Shown here: in pieces, positions 39,401 to 47,733 of the stretch
Layout: every line of letters begins with the position of its first letter
Numbering within the stretch: position 1 is the stretch's first letter
DNA from: Okeania sp. SIO2B3
GTDB lineage: Bacteria > Cyanobacteriota > Cyanobacteriia > Cyanobacteriales > Microcoleaceae
Reading direction: 5' to 3'
DNA: 64,000 bases
Assembly (NCBI RefSeq): GCF_010672525.1
Contig: NZ_JAAHGH010000002.1
Coordinates: 204,583 to 268,582, forward strand
Translations under genes and position numbers: made by a program
The notes under the pieces: generated by a model
Databases searched by the model: none
Seen by the model: only the letters and a program-made list of their open reading frames with translations
Told to the model about the DNA's origin: nothing

Positions 39401-42185
39401 GTTGACTTCTGACTTCGTTAAATCCATCTCCGTACCACCAACCAAGCATTTGAGCTTGAGCAACAGAAATAGTACCTTTGCCAAAATTACCTGCTCCTCT
39501 CTGAATATAAATATTGTCGTCATCAGTTAAATCTTTAGTGCTAACCCAACCTCGACTGGTAAAATGTTGATGGTTTGCAGTACATCGCATTTGCATTCCA
39601 TTGGTTAGAAGAATTTTGTAGGTGGTTTTAACTCCTGTAGAAAAAGCGATCGCATCTGTTAACTTCACACCGGATAAACCTACGGAACGCAAATCTACCA
39701 ATGCTTTGAATTGTTTACCTACTAAATCCTGAATCGGAATTAACCCTTGGTCTGTAGATACTAAAGTATCCCCTGAATGGCAAGGGTTCAACCCTAATCT
39801 TGCTAACCGATGTTCAAGTTCATCATTACTAATATTTGGATAATGTTCTTGAAACCATTTTTTGGCGTTATCTTGTCCATAAGCTTTAATAAAATCACTC
39901 TTTATTTCTGGGGTGGAAAGTAGATCGCGATTAGCACGAGCAACTGCTTCACCTGCCCACTGAATAGCACCTTCACCAGAATAAAACTGTTTTCTCACTG
40001 CCTCAACACATTCTTCTAATGTTGGTTTGTGGTGGAAAACATGGGTATGATTTGCCATTCGCAGAGCATCTCTTTCCGGATCAATACCCCAGTTACCGTT
40101 TTCATCTTGTCGCCAGAGATTATCCTTCGCTACAGCAAAGAGGCGATCGCTACTATTGCCCTGGCGCATTCCGGCACTGTTATGCACCAGTAAACCATCA
40201 GCAATAAATTCGTGGTCTCCCTCTACTTCGATATCATAAGTTTCAGCTTCACCAGCAGCAGCAACAAATTGTACTTCTATCGGCAACCAGTGAGGATTAA
40301 CTAAATCTTCTGCTATCAAAGTATCCCAGTTAGCATCCCGGAACTTTCCTGGTCTGTGTTTTGGATCGACCCAAATTACATTAGCACAAGACACAGTATT
40401 CGGTTTCCATCCGGCAGCAGCTAGCTCTTTCACAAATTGATAAGGTAATGTTAGACCATTCTTTTTAGCTAACCTGATAGAAAAGCTATCGCGAACAGCA
40501 AACTGATTAATCAAGCCAACTGTAACTGCTTGAGACTGCAAACCCTGAATGTGAAGATAGTGGCATCCATCATAAAGTTTATCTCTTCCTTTGATTGTTC
40601 TTGGTTGACGTTCGTGTAACTTTGTCGCAATTCCCAAAGAAAGAGCTACTTTTTGAATTTCTCGTAAAAATTCTAACTTGTTCGAGTTTACCAGTACATT
40701 TCGCGAGGGAGTGCCATCAGCATCACTTAAACCTGCTAAGAAAGCAGCCCGAATTTCTCGACTACCTCTCCAAACAAACTCAGGAATTACAGGGCATCCC
40801 CAAGGTTGTTTATATTGTCCGAGTTCTATGGCTAGTTCTTTGCGATAAACATTGATATTACAATGACTACCTTGAATCTTGATAGCAGGATTATAACCCA
40901 TGCTACTAAGGATTCTCAAAACCTTTTGTCCTAAATCTCCCTGTAAGCGTTCAGTGGAAAGGGCAAAGCTAACTATTCCACCTCCACCATTACGTCGCTT
41001 AGTAGACTCTATATCAGCATGACCATCACCAATAAAGAAGCCTACTAACCAAGCATGATCTGTCGTTGCACAAGGCATTCCTTTAGTATGAGGAACTGAA
41101 ATTAAGCGATCGCCTGGTTGAAGTTCGCTTGCATATTTCCAGGTGTAAGATTTTAAACTATTGTAGACGGCAACTCGGTGGTTAGTAGTACAACGAATCG
41201 AGGTAACGTGAGTACGAATTTCCACAATACCCTGTTTACCTTGAATAAATTTATTGACTACCGGACGATATTCACCCCTGGAAGTTAAAACTAAGTCTCC
41301 CACTTGAATATCTTGAATATTTTTCATGCCATCAATCGCCGAAACCTTTGTTTCATAAGCAATACAGCGACGAATATTGCCGGCGACCACACAGGCTGCT
41401 GCTTCGTCAATTAGCAAACAACACTCCACAGAATTTAATTGTCGCCCAATTGCTTGATTTAAAATATTCCCACAACGTTGATACAATTCTGGCAATTTTA
41501 CCGGATTCGCAACACCACCAAATCCTTTTAACTTTTCTCCCGCAGGTCTGACATCGTTCAAGTCAATAATGACTTTGACTTCACCGGAAAATCGTTCATT
41601 AGTTGACAATTCTAACAAAGCTTGATATGAACCTACCCAACCTTGACGACTGTCTCCAACATAAATTTCTGCCTCGTCTCCATCGAATTTTAGTTCTGTG
41701 AACTCCCGACGTAATTCAGCAGGAGTAGAACCAATTTCACCCCGCAATATAATATTTAGGTGATTTCTAATTGGTGGCAGTTGATTTATATAATCTCCTT
41801 CCAATACTGCTCCGGTACCGCAACCCATCATTGCTAAGTCCATTAATAGACCAAAGGCACGCCAGTCCATTATATTTGTGGACGAACAATTGTAGGCCCC
41901 TGAAAAATTCTGTGGTTGTGTAATCCATTCTGTGCCCCCTACCCACAACCAACGGCCAGAAGACATGGCTTTTAGTTGACTCTGCATCCGATAGAGCAAG
42001 TCTGTTTCTTCGGGGGTAAGTTGGCCTAATTTTCTCAGGCCATTAATTGTGCGATCGCATACTTCTACCCAAGTCTCACGGCCATTTTCTGTTTTACGGC
42101 TATAAGTTCGATAAAATACTGGATTTGCTGTAGGTGCTGTTTTGGGAAATTCACCCTGATGTACTCTCTCTAGTTCTCGTACCAT
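36447..42185 (-). CDS. nrdJ: Class II (B12-dependent) ribonucleotide reductase containing three inteins
   Basis: A 1912-residue precursor; removing three inteins (396, 428 and 323 residues) leaves a 765-residue adenosylcobalamin-dependent reductase that makes dNTPs for DNA synthesis. Extein landmarks are GAYNCSSTN (first redox Cys), NP-CGEIIGSNFH-CNLSE split across two inteins (thiyl-radical Cys and second redox Cys, by analogy with the Lactobacillus monomeric enzyme), TTVQPSGTKSLLT, and the C-terminal shuttle pair DPACSGMVCE. Start ATG at 42185; the short N-terminus MVRELERVHQGEFP fits the family. All exteins read in one frame, so activity depends on splicing of all three inteins. T. erythraeum ribonucleotide reductase is known to carry several inteins, so this is a lineage trait, but the crowding here is extreme. 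Confidence 0.95.
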   Translation of the reverse strand: MVRELERVHQGEFPKTAPTANPVFYRTYSRKTENGRETWVEVCDRTINGLRKLGQLTPEETDLLYRMQSQLKAMSSGRWLWVGGTEWITQPQNFSGAYNCSSTNIMDWRAFGLLMDLAMMGCGTGAVLEGDYINQLPPIRNHLNIILRGEIGSTPAELRREFTELKFDGDEAEIYVGDSRQGWVGSYQALLELSTNERFSGEVKVIIDLNDVRPAGEKLKGFGGVANPVKLPELYQRCGNILNQAIGRQLNSVECCLLIDEAAACVVAGNIRRCIAYETKVSAIDGMKNIQDIQVGDLVLTSRGEYRPVVNKFIQGKQGIVEIRTHVTSIRCTTNHRVAVYNSLKSYTWKYASELQPGDRLISVPHTKGMPCATTDHAWLVGFFIGDGHADIESTKRRNGGGGIVSFALSTERLQGDLGQKVLRILSSMGYNPAIKIQGSHCNINVYRKELAIELGQYKQPWGCPVIPEFVWRGSREIRAAFLAGLSDADGTPSRNVLVNSNKLEFLREIQKVALSLGIATKLHERQPRTIKGRDKLYDGCHYLHIQGLQSQAVTVGLINQFAVRDSFSIRLAKKNGLTLPYQFVKELAAAGWKPNTVSCANVIWVDPKHRPGKFRDANWDTLIAEDLVNPHWLPIEVQFVAAAGEAETYDIEVEGDHEFIADGLLVHNSAGMRQGNSSDRLFAVAKDNLWRQDENGNWGIDPERDALRMANHTHVFHHKPTLEECVEAVRKQFYSGEGAIQWAGEAVARANRDLLSTPEIKSDFIKAYGQDNAKKWFQEHYPNISNDELEHRLARLGLNPCHSGDTLVSTDQGLIPIQDLVGKQFKALVDLRSVGLSGVKLTDAIAFSTGVKTTYKILLTNGMQMRCTANHQHFTSRGWVSTKDLTDDDNIYIQRGAGNFGKGTISVAQAQMLGWWYGDGFNEVRSQPTPNPSQEGKSEVRSCFCGDLSNSPKTFPLHRKQDHFAKGFVFNQDEYETAYNIIGKAVITGKEYVTTPHKGVCESGLTPIHLENAICRGEWHSPSVNLVSVRKSYEFQTQSPKLEKFFTDLGIVGKEELPNNFLSQSQEVLIGFLQGIFSADGSVDKDSRRIKLTMRSEKLLQQIQLILSNLGIISTVRLIREKGYRGVPYTTVDGTEKISLYRGSYGLFLSTFNFNLFQQLIGFPLSPSKNIKAEKWLLKPLPNYFESTINSKFTSKVKKVEEFGEEVVYDLHVPLTNSFIANGCLTHNCGEIIGSNFHCVSGDTLLITRDSIHKIKDVVGQKVEIWNGKNWSQIIPFKTGKDRKLYRVKFGDGSYLDVTEYHRFFVKDRFGKNYQEVQTKDLLTHSKYVLHTEPFVIDYQDGNSINLSYAYTLGVAVGDGTLDKNGNAKIRLDSHKAELIVAGNKSVERNYNYLPAFVDVTDLGFSEELLRRLQTEPDALNTIANWNKPAILAFIAGLADADGSNTKGHGIIIYLSDYEQAKRLQLLLTKCGIRASVNSMTSRGSTTNLRERNKDLYYLQITDCSEIPCKLMTGQDAQSTELKQNNQTIESVEELPGIHDTYCFEEPEFHKGVFGNTLTGNCNLSEIHLNQIDPNNHKEQEEAFTAGALSVATLLNHKFVEPRYRYSRELDPIVGVSFTGLFDFFVKAFGIEWLRWWQAGRPATIQGLEFKQQEAEYLTRWREIVHRGVWDYCDRHNLKRPNRCTTVQPSGTKSLLTNAAPGWHPPFGLWWVRRITFAKNDPVALACLDYGYSVIPGQSSKDENGNLLNDPFDDRAKEWLVEIPVQVSWIDLPGVEEIAIEKFSATAMFDFYMGVQQHWTTHNSSSTILLTEAEIEPLGKRIYEAIRDDEGYISSALLARFDAPFPRLPFEHISQEEYEKMQEDVLRRRKSDNFSELMNAYVLASELPEMGPQDPACSGMVCELKASSDTL
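37500..38468 (-). other. Intein 3 of nrdJ (LAGLIDADG type)
   Basis: 323 residues between ...GSNFH and CNLSEIH. It starts CVSGDTLLITRDSIHKI (block A Cys1), has TEYHRFFV (block B-like His) and two LAGLIDADG motifs (YTLGVAVGDGT and AFIAGLADADGS), and ends VFGNTLTGN with Cys as the +1 residue. The penultimate residue is Gly, not the usual His; such inteins exist but may splice by an altered C-terminal step. The +1 Cys is the second redox cysteine of the reductase. Confidence 0.93.
39085..39175. mobile_element. Family E element inserted in frame within intein 2
   Basis: The inverted ends AGGACTTACG (39086) and CGTAAGTCCT (to 39174) bound 89 bp. With one extra base on each side it is 91 bp, flanked by the direct repeat ATTCA (39080-39084 and 39176-39180). 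91+5 = 96 bp = 32 codons, so the reading frame survives and no stop is introduced on the minus strand. Deleting it yields PHKGVCEFQTQSPKL. The inserted peptide runs from SGLTPIHLENAIC to VSVRKSYE. Confidence 0.88.
39310..39420. repeat. Family M repeat with GC-rich cassette inserted in frame within intein 2
   Basis: AAGGGGAAATGTTTTTGGAG, GCTCAAATCCCC, ACTTCTGACTTC, CTCCTGGGAGGGGTTAGGGG and GACTTCGTTAA occur in the same order as in the intergenic copy at 26529-26633. On the coding strand it gives NEVRSQPTPNPSQEGKSEVR and on to FPLH, just after the first LAGLIDADG-like motif (WYGDGF). No stop arises. Exact insertion ends and target duplication cannot be fixed by eye. Confidence 0.75.
40179..41366 (-). 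other. Intein 1 of nrdJ (LAGLIDADG type)
   Basis: 396 residues between ...VAGNIRR and SAGMRQG. It starts CIAYETKVSAIDGMKNI, has CTTNHRVAVY (block B), two DOD motifs (WLVGFFIGDGHA and AFLAGLSDADGT), and ends IADGLLVHN with Ser as +1. All splicing residues (Cys1, block B His, His-Asn end, Ser+1) are present, so splicing should be normal. Confidence 0.95.
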
Positions 42186-42403
42186 TTATAAAATAGAATT
42201 TTTTTGGAAATAAGTGACAGACTATGAGTGTAGCGCGATTTTTTATATATAGCGTCAAAGTATTGACAAACTTCACCTTTAACTCTATATGTTGATTCAG
42301 ATTCCGATAAATTAGAGTATGTAAGAGTTATTGTTTGTAGTTAGGCTTTGGCCCTCATTGCTTGTAGTCCTTGAGAGGTGTGCTTTTTGGAACTCATCGC
42401 GCT

Positions 42404-42712
42404 TCAGTCAAAGCTTTCGGTTAAATCGGTCCCTACTATCAGAAATTCTATATTGGGCAACAATGGGTCTTGAACTACTCCTACTCCTTGGAAGCTCCAC
42501 CTTTTGAGTATTGTTTTTAACTGAGTAGCTGGAATAGATTCAATGGCGAAGCGATCGCTCAAGTCTGGAGCGTGGGTATTTAAGTAGCTGTGGGCGTCAA
42601 AGTCTTCTTGGAATAATAATAAAAATTTAACAGTCGAATCTGAGTCTGGATTGGCACTAATATAACTACCATCAACTTTAGAACGGAGTAGGTAATAGAT
42701 TTGGGATAACAT
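42404..42712 (-). CDS. Small conserved hypothetical protein
   Basis: 102 residues: MLSQIYYLLRSKVDGSYISA..., LFQEDFDAHSYLNTHAPDL, PATQLKTILKRWSFQGVGVV and EFLIVGTDL. No signal or membrane segment. It looks like a compact alpha/beta protein and its reading frame has normal codon use, but I do not recognise a family. It lies upstream of nrdJ on the same strand with a 220-bp gap, so co-transcription is possible but not shown. Confidence 0.65.
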   Translation of the reverse strand: MLSQIYYLLRSKVDGSYISANPDSDSTVKFLLLFQEDFDAHSYLNTHAPDLSDRFAIESIPATQLKTILKRWSFQGVGVVQDPLLPNIEFLIVGTDLTESFD

Positions 42713-42808
42713 GAGAAAATTGTTATTTGAGATACTAAAGTTTTTTACTACTTATGCTGGTGTTTTTCAAGGCAGGGCTGTTTGATTTTTCAACATTTGA
42801 ATATGCAA

Positions 42809-42921
42809 ACTTTGGAAACCCTAATCCCTACTTAGGGATTGAAACTGTAAGTGCTGGATTGGTCATAAATTATTGCAATCGTAAACCCTAAACCTAAAGT
42901 CCCTAAAATAGGGATTGAAAC
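42809..42921 (+). CRISPR. Two-repeat degenerate CRISPR remnant
   Basis: Two diverged 37-bp units (42809-42845 and 42885-42921) end in TTAGGGATTGAAAC and ATAGGGATTGAAAC and contain a CCCTA/TAGGG dyad, the shape of cyanobacterial CRISPR repeats ending ATTGAAAC. The 39-bp sequence between them is a single spacer candidate. The upstream part of the repeats is poorly conserved and there are no cas genes in the window, so it is inactive or a relic. Confidence 0.5.
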
Positions 42922-43195
42922 AATTTTTCACCCCTAACTCCAGAACTAACAATGAAACAAATAACCCTTGCAGAACTTCCCGAACCCATCCAAAACTTAC
43001 AGCGCTTTTCAGATTAATAAACCACATCGCCACAACCAAAACCCTGTAAGGGCGCCATTCGGAGCTTTGCGTTAGCAAATGGCCATTCGCCCCTACTGTG
43101 GTTTACCCAAATGAAAACAGGTGAACCCTTAACTATCATCCAAGATGGCATTCCCTACTATTCCTCCAATATTTCCTCTTTTCCTCCAATATTTC

Positions 43196-43228
<33 letters not shown>

Positions 43229-43232
43229 TAAA

Positions 43233-44264
43233 TCACTTCAGATTTTCCAATTTAATCCTTGGATCTACAGCTTTCAACAACAAATCTGCCAATAAATTAC
43301 CCACAATTAACATCAAAGCACCCATCATTAAACTTGCCATAACTAAATACAAATCCTGATTTCTTACTGCCTCCAAAATTAAAGTTCCTAAACCAGGCCA
43401 ATTAAAGAAATATTCGGCTATAAACGAACCACCTAATAAACTGGCAAATTCAAATCCCAATAATGTGATTAAAGGGTTAATGGCATTTCTCAAGGCATGA
43501 ACATAAATGACTCGATTCTCTGGAAGACCTTTAGCTCTCGCTGTTTGAATATAATTTTGTCGCAAAACATCCAATAATTGCCCCCGCATTAATCTCTGTA
43601 AACCAGCAAAACTGGTAATGCTTAAAGCAACAGTTGGTAAAATCATGTGCCAACCCATATCTAAAATTTTACCTACAAAAGATAGCTCATCATAATCAAT
43701 ACTTTGCATTCCTCCCACTGGTAATAAAGGAGAAAGATTTTGAGCTAAAAATAATAATAATAGAGCAGTAATAAAACTAGGAAAACCTTGACCAGTGTAA
43801 CTAATTAATTGGAGAAAACGGTCTAAAAAACGATTTTGATTAACTCCAGCAATAATACCAAGAGGAATAGCGATCGCCCAGGTCATTATTAAGGAAGAAA
43901 TTGACAAAACTAAAGTAGCTGGTATTCGCTCCCATAATAGATCGGCAACTGGTTGTTGAAAGACAAAACTTCTACCAAAATTGGCACTGGTAATAATTTG
44001 TGTTAACCAACGTAAATATTGTTCTAAAGGCGACTTATCCAAACCAAACTGTTGCTCAAGTTGTTTAATAGTATCCTGAGAAATTTGAGGATTTTGACTT
44101 AAAGTATCTATATAACTACCTGGAGCTAACTGAATTATGGCAAAACAAAGAGCAGATGCCAGAAATAAAGTCAAAATTGCTTGTAATAATCTCTTTAAAA
44201 CATAAGCAAAAGTTTCACTGGCAATTAGTTGTTTTAGCTTGTTATACTTCAATTTTTTATTCAT
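43233..44264 (-). CDS. ABC transporter permease, DppB/OppB family
   Basis: A 343-residue inner-membrane protein of the peptide/nickel importer permease type. TM1 is at about 23-45 (LLQAILTLFLASALCFAIIQ), followed by the family block LAPGSYIDTL and LEQQFGLDKSPLEQYL-RW. More membrane segments follow, plus the EAA loop QTARAKGLPENRVIYVHALRN, which contacts the ATPase. It should form a heterodimer with a DppC-type permease and work with two ATPases and a binding protein, none of which is adjacent. The substrate is probably an oligopeptide or metal chelate. A purine heptamer tract lies just upstream. Confidence 0.9.
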   Translation of the reverse strand: MNKKLKYNKLKQLIASETFAYVLKRLLQAILTLFLASALCFAIIQLAPGSYIDTLSQNPQISQDTIKQLEQQFGLDKSPLEQYLRWLTQIITSANFGRSFVFQQPVADLLWERIPATLVLSISSLIMTWAIAIPLGIIAGVNQNRFLDRFLQLISYTGQGFPSFITALLLLFLAQNLSPLLPVGGMQSIDYDELSFVGKILDMGWHMILPTVALSITSFAGLQRLMRGQLLDVLRQNYIQTARAKGLPENRVIYVHALRNAINPLITLLGFEFASLLGGSFIAEYFFNWPGLGTLILEAVRNQDLYLVMASLMMGALMLIVGNLLADLLLKAVDPRIKLENLK

Positions 44265-44404
44265 TAACTTGCAGAAGGAAGAAGGAAGAAAGCTTTAGTT
44301 ATCTAGGGGAGAAGGCATTTATATTCGGATAATTACTGATAATAAAGTTTTTGTTTGTAGTTGGGCTTTAGCCCTTACAATAGTTACCAAATAATTAAGG
44401 TAAA

Positions 44405-44575
44405 AATCCTCTCCTTTAAAGGAGAAACAGCGGTCGTTTTGCTGGCGCACAACTCCGTTAACGCTACGCGACATGTTTGCGGAGCATTCCGTCAGGAAAA
44501 AGCGCAGCTTCCCGTCGGGTGGGATGGCGAGGTTTCCTCGCCATCCCACCCGACCAAGAGAAGAAAAAAATTTCC
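44405..44575. repeat. Family C dispersed repeat (inverted copy)
   Basis: The reverse complement of the 35946-36105 repeat: GCGGTCGTTTTGCTGGCGCA, AACGCTACGCGACATGTTTG, CGGAGCATTCCG, then GATGGCGAGGTTTCCTCGCC. It sits upstream of the ABC permease. 44576-44865 holds AT-rich spacer and a GTAGGGGGCGAATGGC palindrome (44764-44790). Confidence 0.65.
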
Positions 44576-44865
44576 TTTGAGTCAATTCTATCCGTTTTCT
44601 TTTGAGAGGTAATTATTAATTATTAATTACTAATTATTAATTGTTGAAAGCAGACTCCACTAAGCGTGAGGTATACCCTGAAGTGGGCAAGATGCCTACT
44701 GTTAAAGGAAAAATCTAACGTTGTCTAAGTTTTACAGCGCTTTTGCTAAATAACCAAAACCTTGTAGGGGGCGAATGGCATTCGCCCCTACTGCCACTGC
44801 TATATTGCTCGTATTTTATAGTCAATTAACGGAAATTACCTTAGCTTCTGACTTCTAATTTTCAA

Positions 44866-45378
44866 TTAATATTCAATCAAACTAACAATTGGCACTTCAG
44901 GCAACTTCTGACGCCCACCCAAGTCTTTTAACTCAATAACAAAGCCAAAACCCACTAATTCACAGTTAGCTTTTTCAATTAATTGAGCTGTAGCTGCTGC
45001 CGTACCACCTGTAGCTAATAAATCATCAATTACTAAAACTCTACTGCCTACTGCCATGGCATCTTGGTGCATTTCCAGCGTGTCTTGGCCATACTCTAAA
45101 TCGTAAGTAACTGAATATACTGCTGCTGGTAATTTTCCCGGTTTGCGGACTGGTACAAAACCTACATTCAACTGATAAGCCAAAGGGACACCAAAAATAA
45201 AGCCCCGGGATTCCATACCCACTATATAGTTTGGTTGAAATTCTGAGCATTTTTCTGTCAAAATGTCAATAGTATAACGTAGACCTTCTGGGTAACTCAG
45301 AAGGGTAGTAATATCTCGGAATAAAATTCCTGGTTTGGGAAAATCGGGAATTTCGCGAATTAAATTTTTTAGGTCCAT
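44866..45378 (-). CDS. apt: Adenine phosphoribosyltransferase
   Basis: A 170-residue cytoplasmic purine-salvage enzyme (adenine + PRPP to AMP + PPi). It has [23 protein letters not shown], the hood loop [15 protein letters not shown], and the PRPP motif [13 protein letters not shown]. Length is normal for the family. It is divergent from the DUF3038 gene; the 45379-45594 spacer must hold both promoters, but I cannot fix them. Confidence 0.96.
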   Translation of the reverse strand: MDLKNLIREIPDFPKPGILFRDITTLLSYPEGLRYTIDILTEKCSEFQPNYIVGMESRGFIFGVPLAYQLNVGFVPVRKPGKLPAAVYSVTYDLEYGQDTLEMHQDAMAVGSRVLVIDDLLATGGTAAATAQLIEKANCELVGFGFVIELKDLGGRQKLPEVPIVSLIEY

Positions 45379-45594
45379 AAATTTTAGTCAAAAGTTATAA
45401 GATTTAGATAAATTCAAAAAAATTCCTCTGTGGGAAAAGTATATCTTTAAATGTAGACCTGAGTTTCTATTGACATTAACGATGCTGTTTAGACTGATTA
45501 CAAAATCTATAATTGGGTGCTATTCTTGATAATAATTAATATTATTTAGTTATATTGACATTTTTACCAAAATAGTATAACGAAGTATTGAATA

Positions 45595-46218
45595 TTGGCA
45601 ATAAATAAAGTAATGGAATTGAAAACTGCCCCCAGTCCGTCCACACCATTAATATTGAATAATTTACCAGATATACTTCTTCCCGATAGTGGGTGTCCCC
45701 GTAGAACTAAAACCCAAATTGATTTAATTCTTTTGGCAGTTGAAGCTTTGCAACTTGGAGGAGCTGAAGTTATGTTAAAAGTAGTCAAAGACCTAGAGCT
45801 ACAAGAGATTATTCCAAATCGGGTTTTTTTGTGGCGACTGCGTAGTACAAATCCTCTACGCCTGAATAGTCAACGTCGTCCATTAACATTGAACGAGGCT
45901 AAAGCTTTAGTGATTATTACTGGTCATTTGGCCAAACGTTTAACTGTTCCGATTCGGAAACTATTGTTTGACTACCAGCAGTTAAATCAAAAACAGTTAC
46001 CTATAGAAAATCATTTACAATTATCCTTTTATTTAGAACAGTTTAGAGCACATTTTCGCAGTCGTATGAACCCCAGGCGGTCTGGTGTAATGGCTTACAA
46101 TTCAGAGGAAAAGTTAAATCAACTAGGATTAGAGTTATTGGGTAAATTACTATTCTGTACTGGTACAACAGGTATGCAAAGGTTTTGGATTAGTCTGTTT
46201 GATGGAGAAGTGAGTTAG
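45595..46218 (+). CDS. DUF3038 family protein
   Basis: A 207-residue protein, cyanobacteria-specific. Visible are CPRRTKTQIDLILLAVEALQ, IVPNRVFLWRLRSTNPLR-like IIPNRVFLWRLRSTNPLR, and a C-terminal GTTGMQRFWISLFDG. It is mainly helical without membrane segments. The start could also be the second Met (MELKTAPSP). DUF3038 genes usually lie next to DUF4335 genes, as here, which suggests a shared but unknown function. The first codon may be non-ATG (TTG) at 45592, but ATG is preferred. Confidence 0.85.
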   Translation: MAINKVMELKTAPSPSTPLILNNLPDILLPDSGCPRRTKTQIDLILLAVEALQLGGAEVMLKVVKDLELQEIIPNRVFLWRLRSTNPLRLNSQRRPLTLNEAKALVIITGHLAKRLTVPIRKLLFDYQQLNQKQLPIENHLQLSFYLEQFRAHFRSRMNPRRSGVMAYNSEEKLNQLGLELLGKLLFCTGTTGMQRFWISLFDGEVS

Positions 46219-46644
46219 TTGAAAATGCCTTCAAATCTAATAGACATCTCCTCCAAAAGAAGGAGTAGGGAATAGGGGGGAAAGAATTGATGAATAAGAG
46301 TGCGATAATTGATTAGCATATTTCGGGCAAATGAGGTACAGGGTAAATGATGAAAATATTGTAGTGAGGTAATCTAGCCATCTTCGGGGTGTACCTCATA
46401 AAAACTGGAAGCGCTGTATTCTTTATTAGTGGAGATGTCTAATCCCTAAATTAATTTGAGAATGTCAATTTTTATGAGTTATATAGAATCCGATTATACA
46501 GTGTATGTTCATAATTCTATAATTACTTCAATCTCCCCATCTCCCCATCTCCCCATCTCCCCATCTCCCCATCTCCCCATCTCCCCATCTCCCCCAACTA
46601 TATAATAAGTATTCAATCGGTGATTTTTATGGAGCAGAAGTGCA
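46219..46644. other. Intergenic region with two dispersed repeats
   Basis: 46315-46400 (GCATATTTCGGGCAAATGAG and following) recurs at 62945-63010. 46478-46612 starts TATATAGAATCCGATTATAC, holds a CCCCATCTC 9-mer repeated seven times, and ends CCCCCAACTATATAATAAG, as in 36213-36345. No gene is seen. The repeat ends about 35 bp before the next start. Confidence 0.6.
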
Positions 46645-47733
46645 ATGACGATTCAACGTCAGTATAGTTTGCCTAACTGTAAATTGGTTTTACAAGGTTT
46701 GAGTGAAACTGGAAGTCCTAATTTAAGTCAAGGACAGGTATTATCTATTTTGACTAATGCTGAATGTCATATTCAAGGTCAAGAACCATCATTAACTGGG
46801 GGACGAGATTTTTTTGAAAGCTTGGTAAGACAGGTGAGTAGCTATGCTCAAGAATTTCTCAGTGGAATATCTTTGCCTAGACACCAAAGTGAAAGTCAAG
46901 AGTTGGTGCATTTACAGAAAATAGATACTAATCTACACAGATTGACAGTTTTTGACGGCAATGTTCCAGAGCAAAAACCTGGAAGAATTGTTGATTTAAA
47001 CACAGTCCAACTATTTGATTTGGTTGAGGCGGTGGACCAGTTTTTTGCTGATTCTTTGACTTTACCTGGTTTCTCTCTAGCAGTAAGACCTATTTCTCGA
47101 AAGGAGGCAAAATTAGGAGAACCTGTAGCTCAGAAAGTTATACCTGCTGCTGTGGGAATGTCTGGTTTGGCATTAGCTAGCTTGGCCTTATTCTTGCTCC
47201 CTATTCCAGAAGTACAACGTCCTAAAGATCCTCAACCACAGTCAAATGAAAGTATCGATAATTTAGAGGCATCTCCTAACAGTACTTCAGAACCTGGTTT
47301 TAATCCTACCCCCACACCTGAAGGTTTGGACTCATCACCAGATGCCACTATTAATTCATCAGATGAAATGGATGCGGTAGATACTTCTGAGGAGACGGTG
47401 ACTGAAGAAAATTCAGAGACATCTTTGACTACCAGTTCCAAAATTACTGACCAAGCAGAGATTCAACGATTAGAGAATTTACTCTTAGAAAAAATTAATA
47501 ACGCTTGGACAATAGGAATCAACGAAGCTTTGATTTATCGTGTCACAGTAGCTTCAGATGGTTCTATAATTGGCTATAAACCCATAAATCCGGCCGCTGC
47601 TGATGAGGTAGATAAAATTCCTCTGCCAGATTTGTTAAATAAGCAAGCATTAGGTGAGGAGAATAATCAATCCATTGTTGAGTTTAAGGTATTGTTTCAA
47701 GAAAATGGTTTATTGGAAGTAGAGCCTTGGTAA
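46645..47733 (+). CDS. DUF4335 family protein
   Basis: 362 residues. N-terminal domain MTIQRQYSLPNCKLVLQGLS, QVLSILTNAECHIQGQEP and LTGGRDFFESLVRQVSSYAQ are the DUF4335 blocks. One membrane segment lies at about 168-190 (VIPAAVGMSGLALASLALFLLP). An acidic, Ser/Thr-rich linker and a small C-terminal domain (EIQRLENLLLEKINNAW...) follow. It pairs with the DUF3038 gene upstream, 426 bp apart. Function unknown. Confidence 0.85.
   Translation: MTIQRQYSLPNCKLVLQGLSETGSPNLSQGQVLSILTNAECHIQGQEPSLTGGRDFFESLVRQVSSYAQEFLSGISLPRHQSESQELVHLQKIDTNLHRLTVFDGNVPEQKPGRIVDLNTVQLFDLVEAVDQFFADSLTLPGFSLAVRPISRKEAKLGEPVAQKVIPAAVGMSGLALASLALFLLPIPEVQRPKDPQPQSNESIDNLEASPNSTSEPGFNPTPTPEGLDSSPDATINSSDEMDAVDTSEETVTEENSETSLTTSSKITDQAEIQRLENLLLEKINNAWTIGINEALIYRVTVASDGSIIGYKPINPAAADEVDKIPLPDLLNKQALGEENNQSIVEFKVLFQENGLLEVEPW

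Larger units (their letters stand above)
38499..39782 (-). other. Intein 2 of nrdJ (LAGLIDADG type) with two repeat insertions
   Basis: 428 residues. It starts CHSGDTLVSTDQGLIPI after ...LGLNP, has CTANHQHFT (block B), LAGLIDADG-like MLGWWYGDGF and IGFLQGIFSADGS, and ends NSFIANGCLTHN followed by Cys, the presumed thiyl-radical cysteine of the enzyme. Residues from 39310-39420 and 39085-39175 derive from interspersed repeats that read through in frame. Without them the intein would be about 360 residues, a usual size. The splicing blocks are intact; homing-endonuclease activity is doubtful because one insertion directly follows the first DOD motif. Confidence 0.93.
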
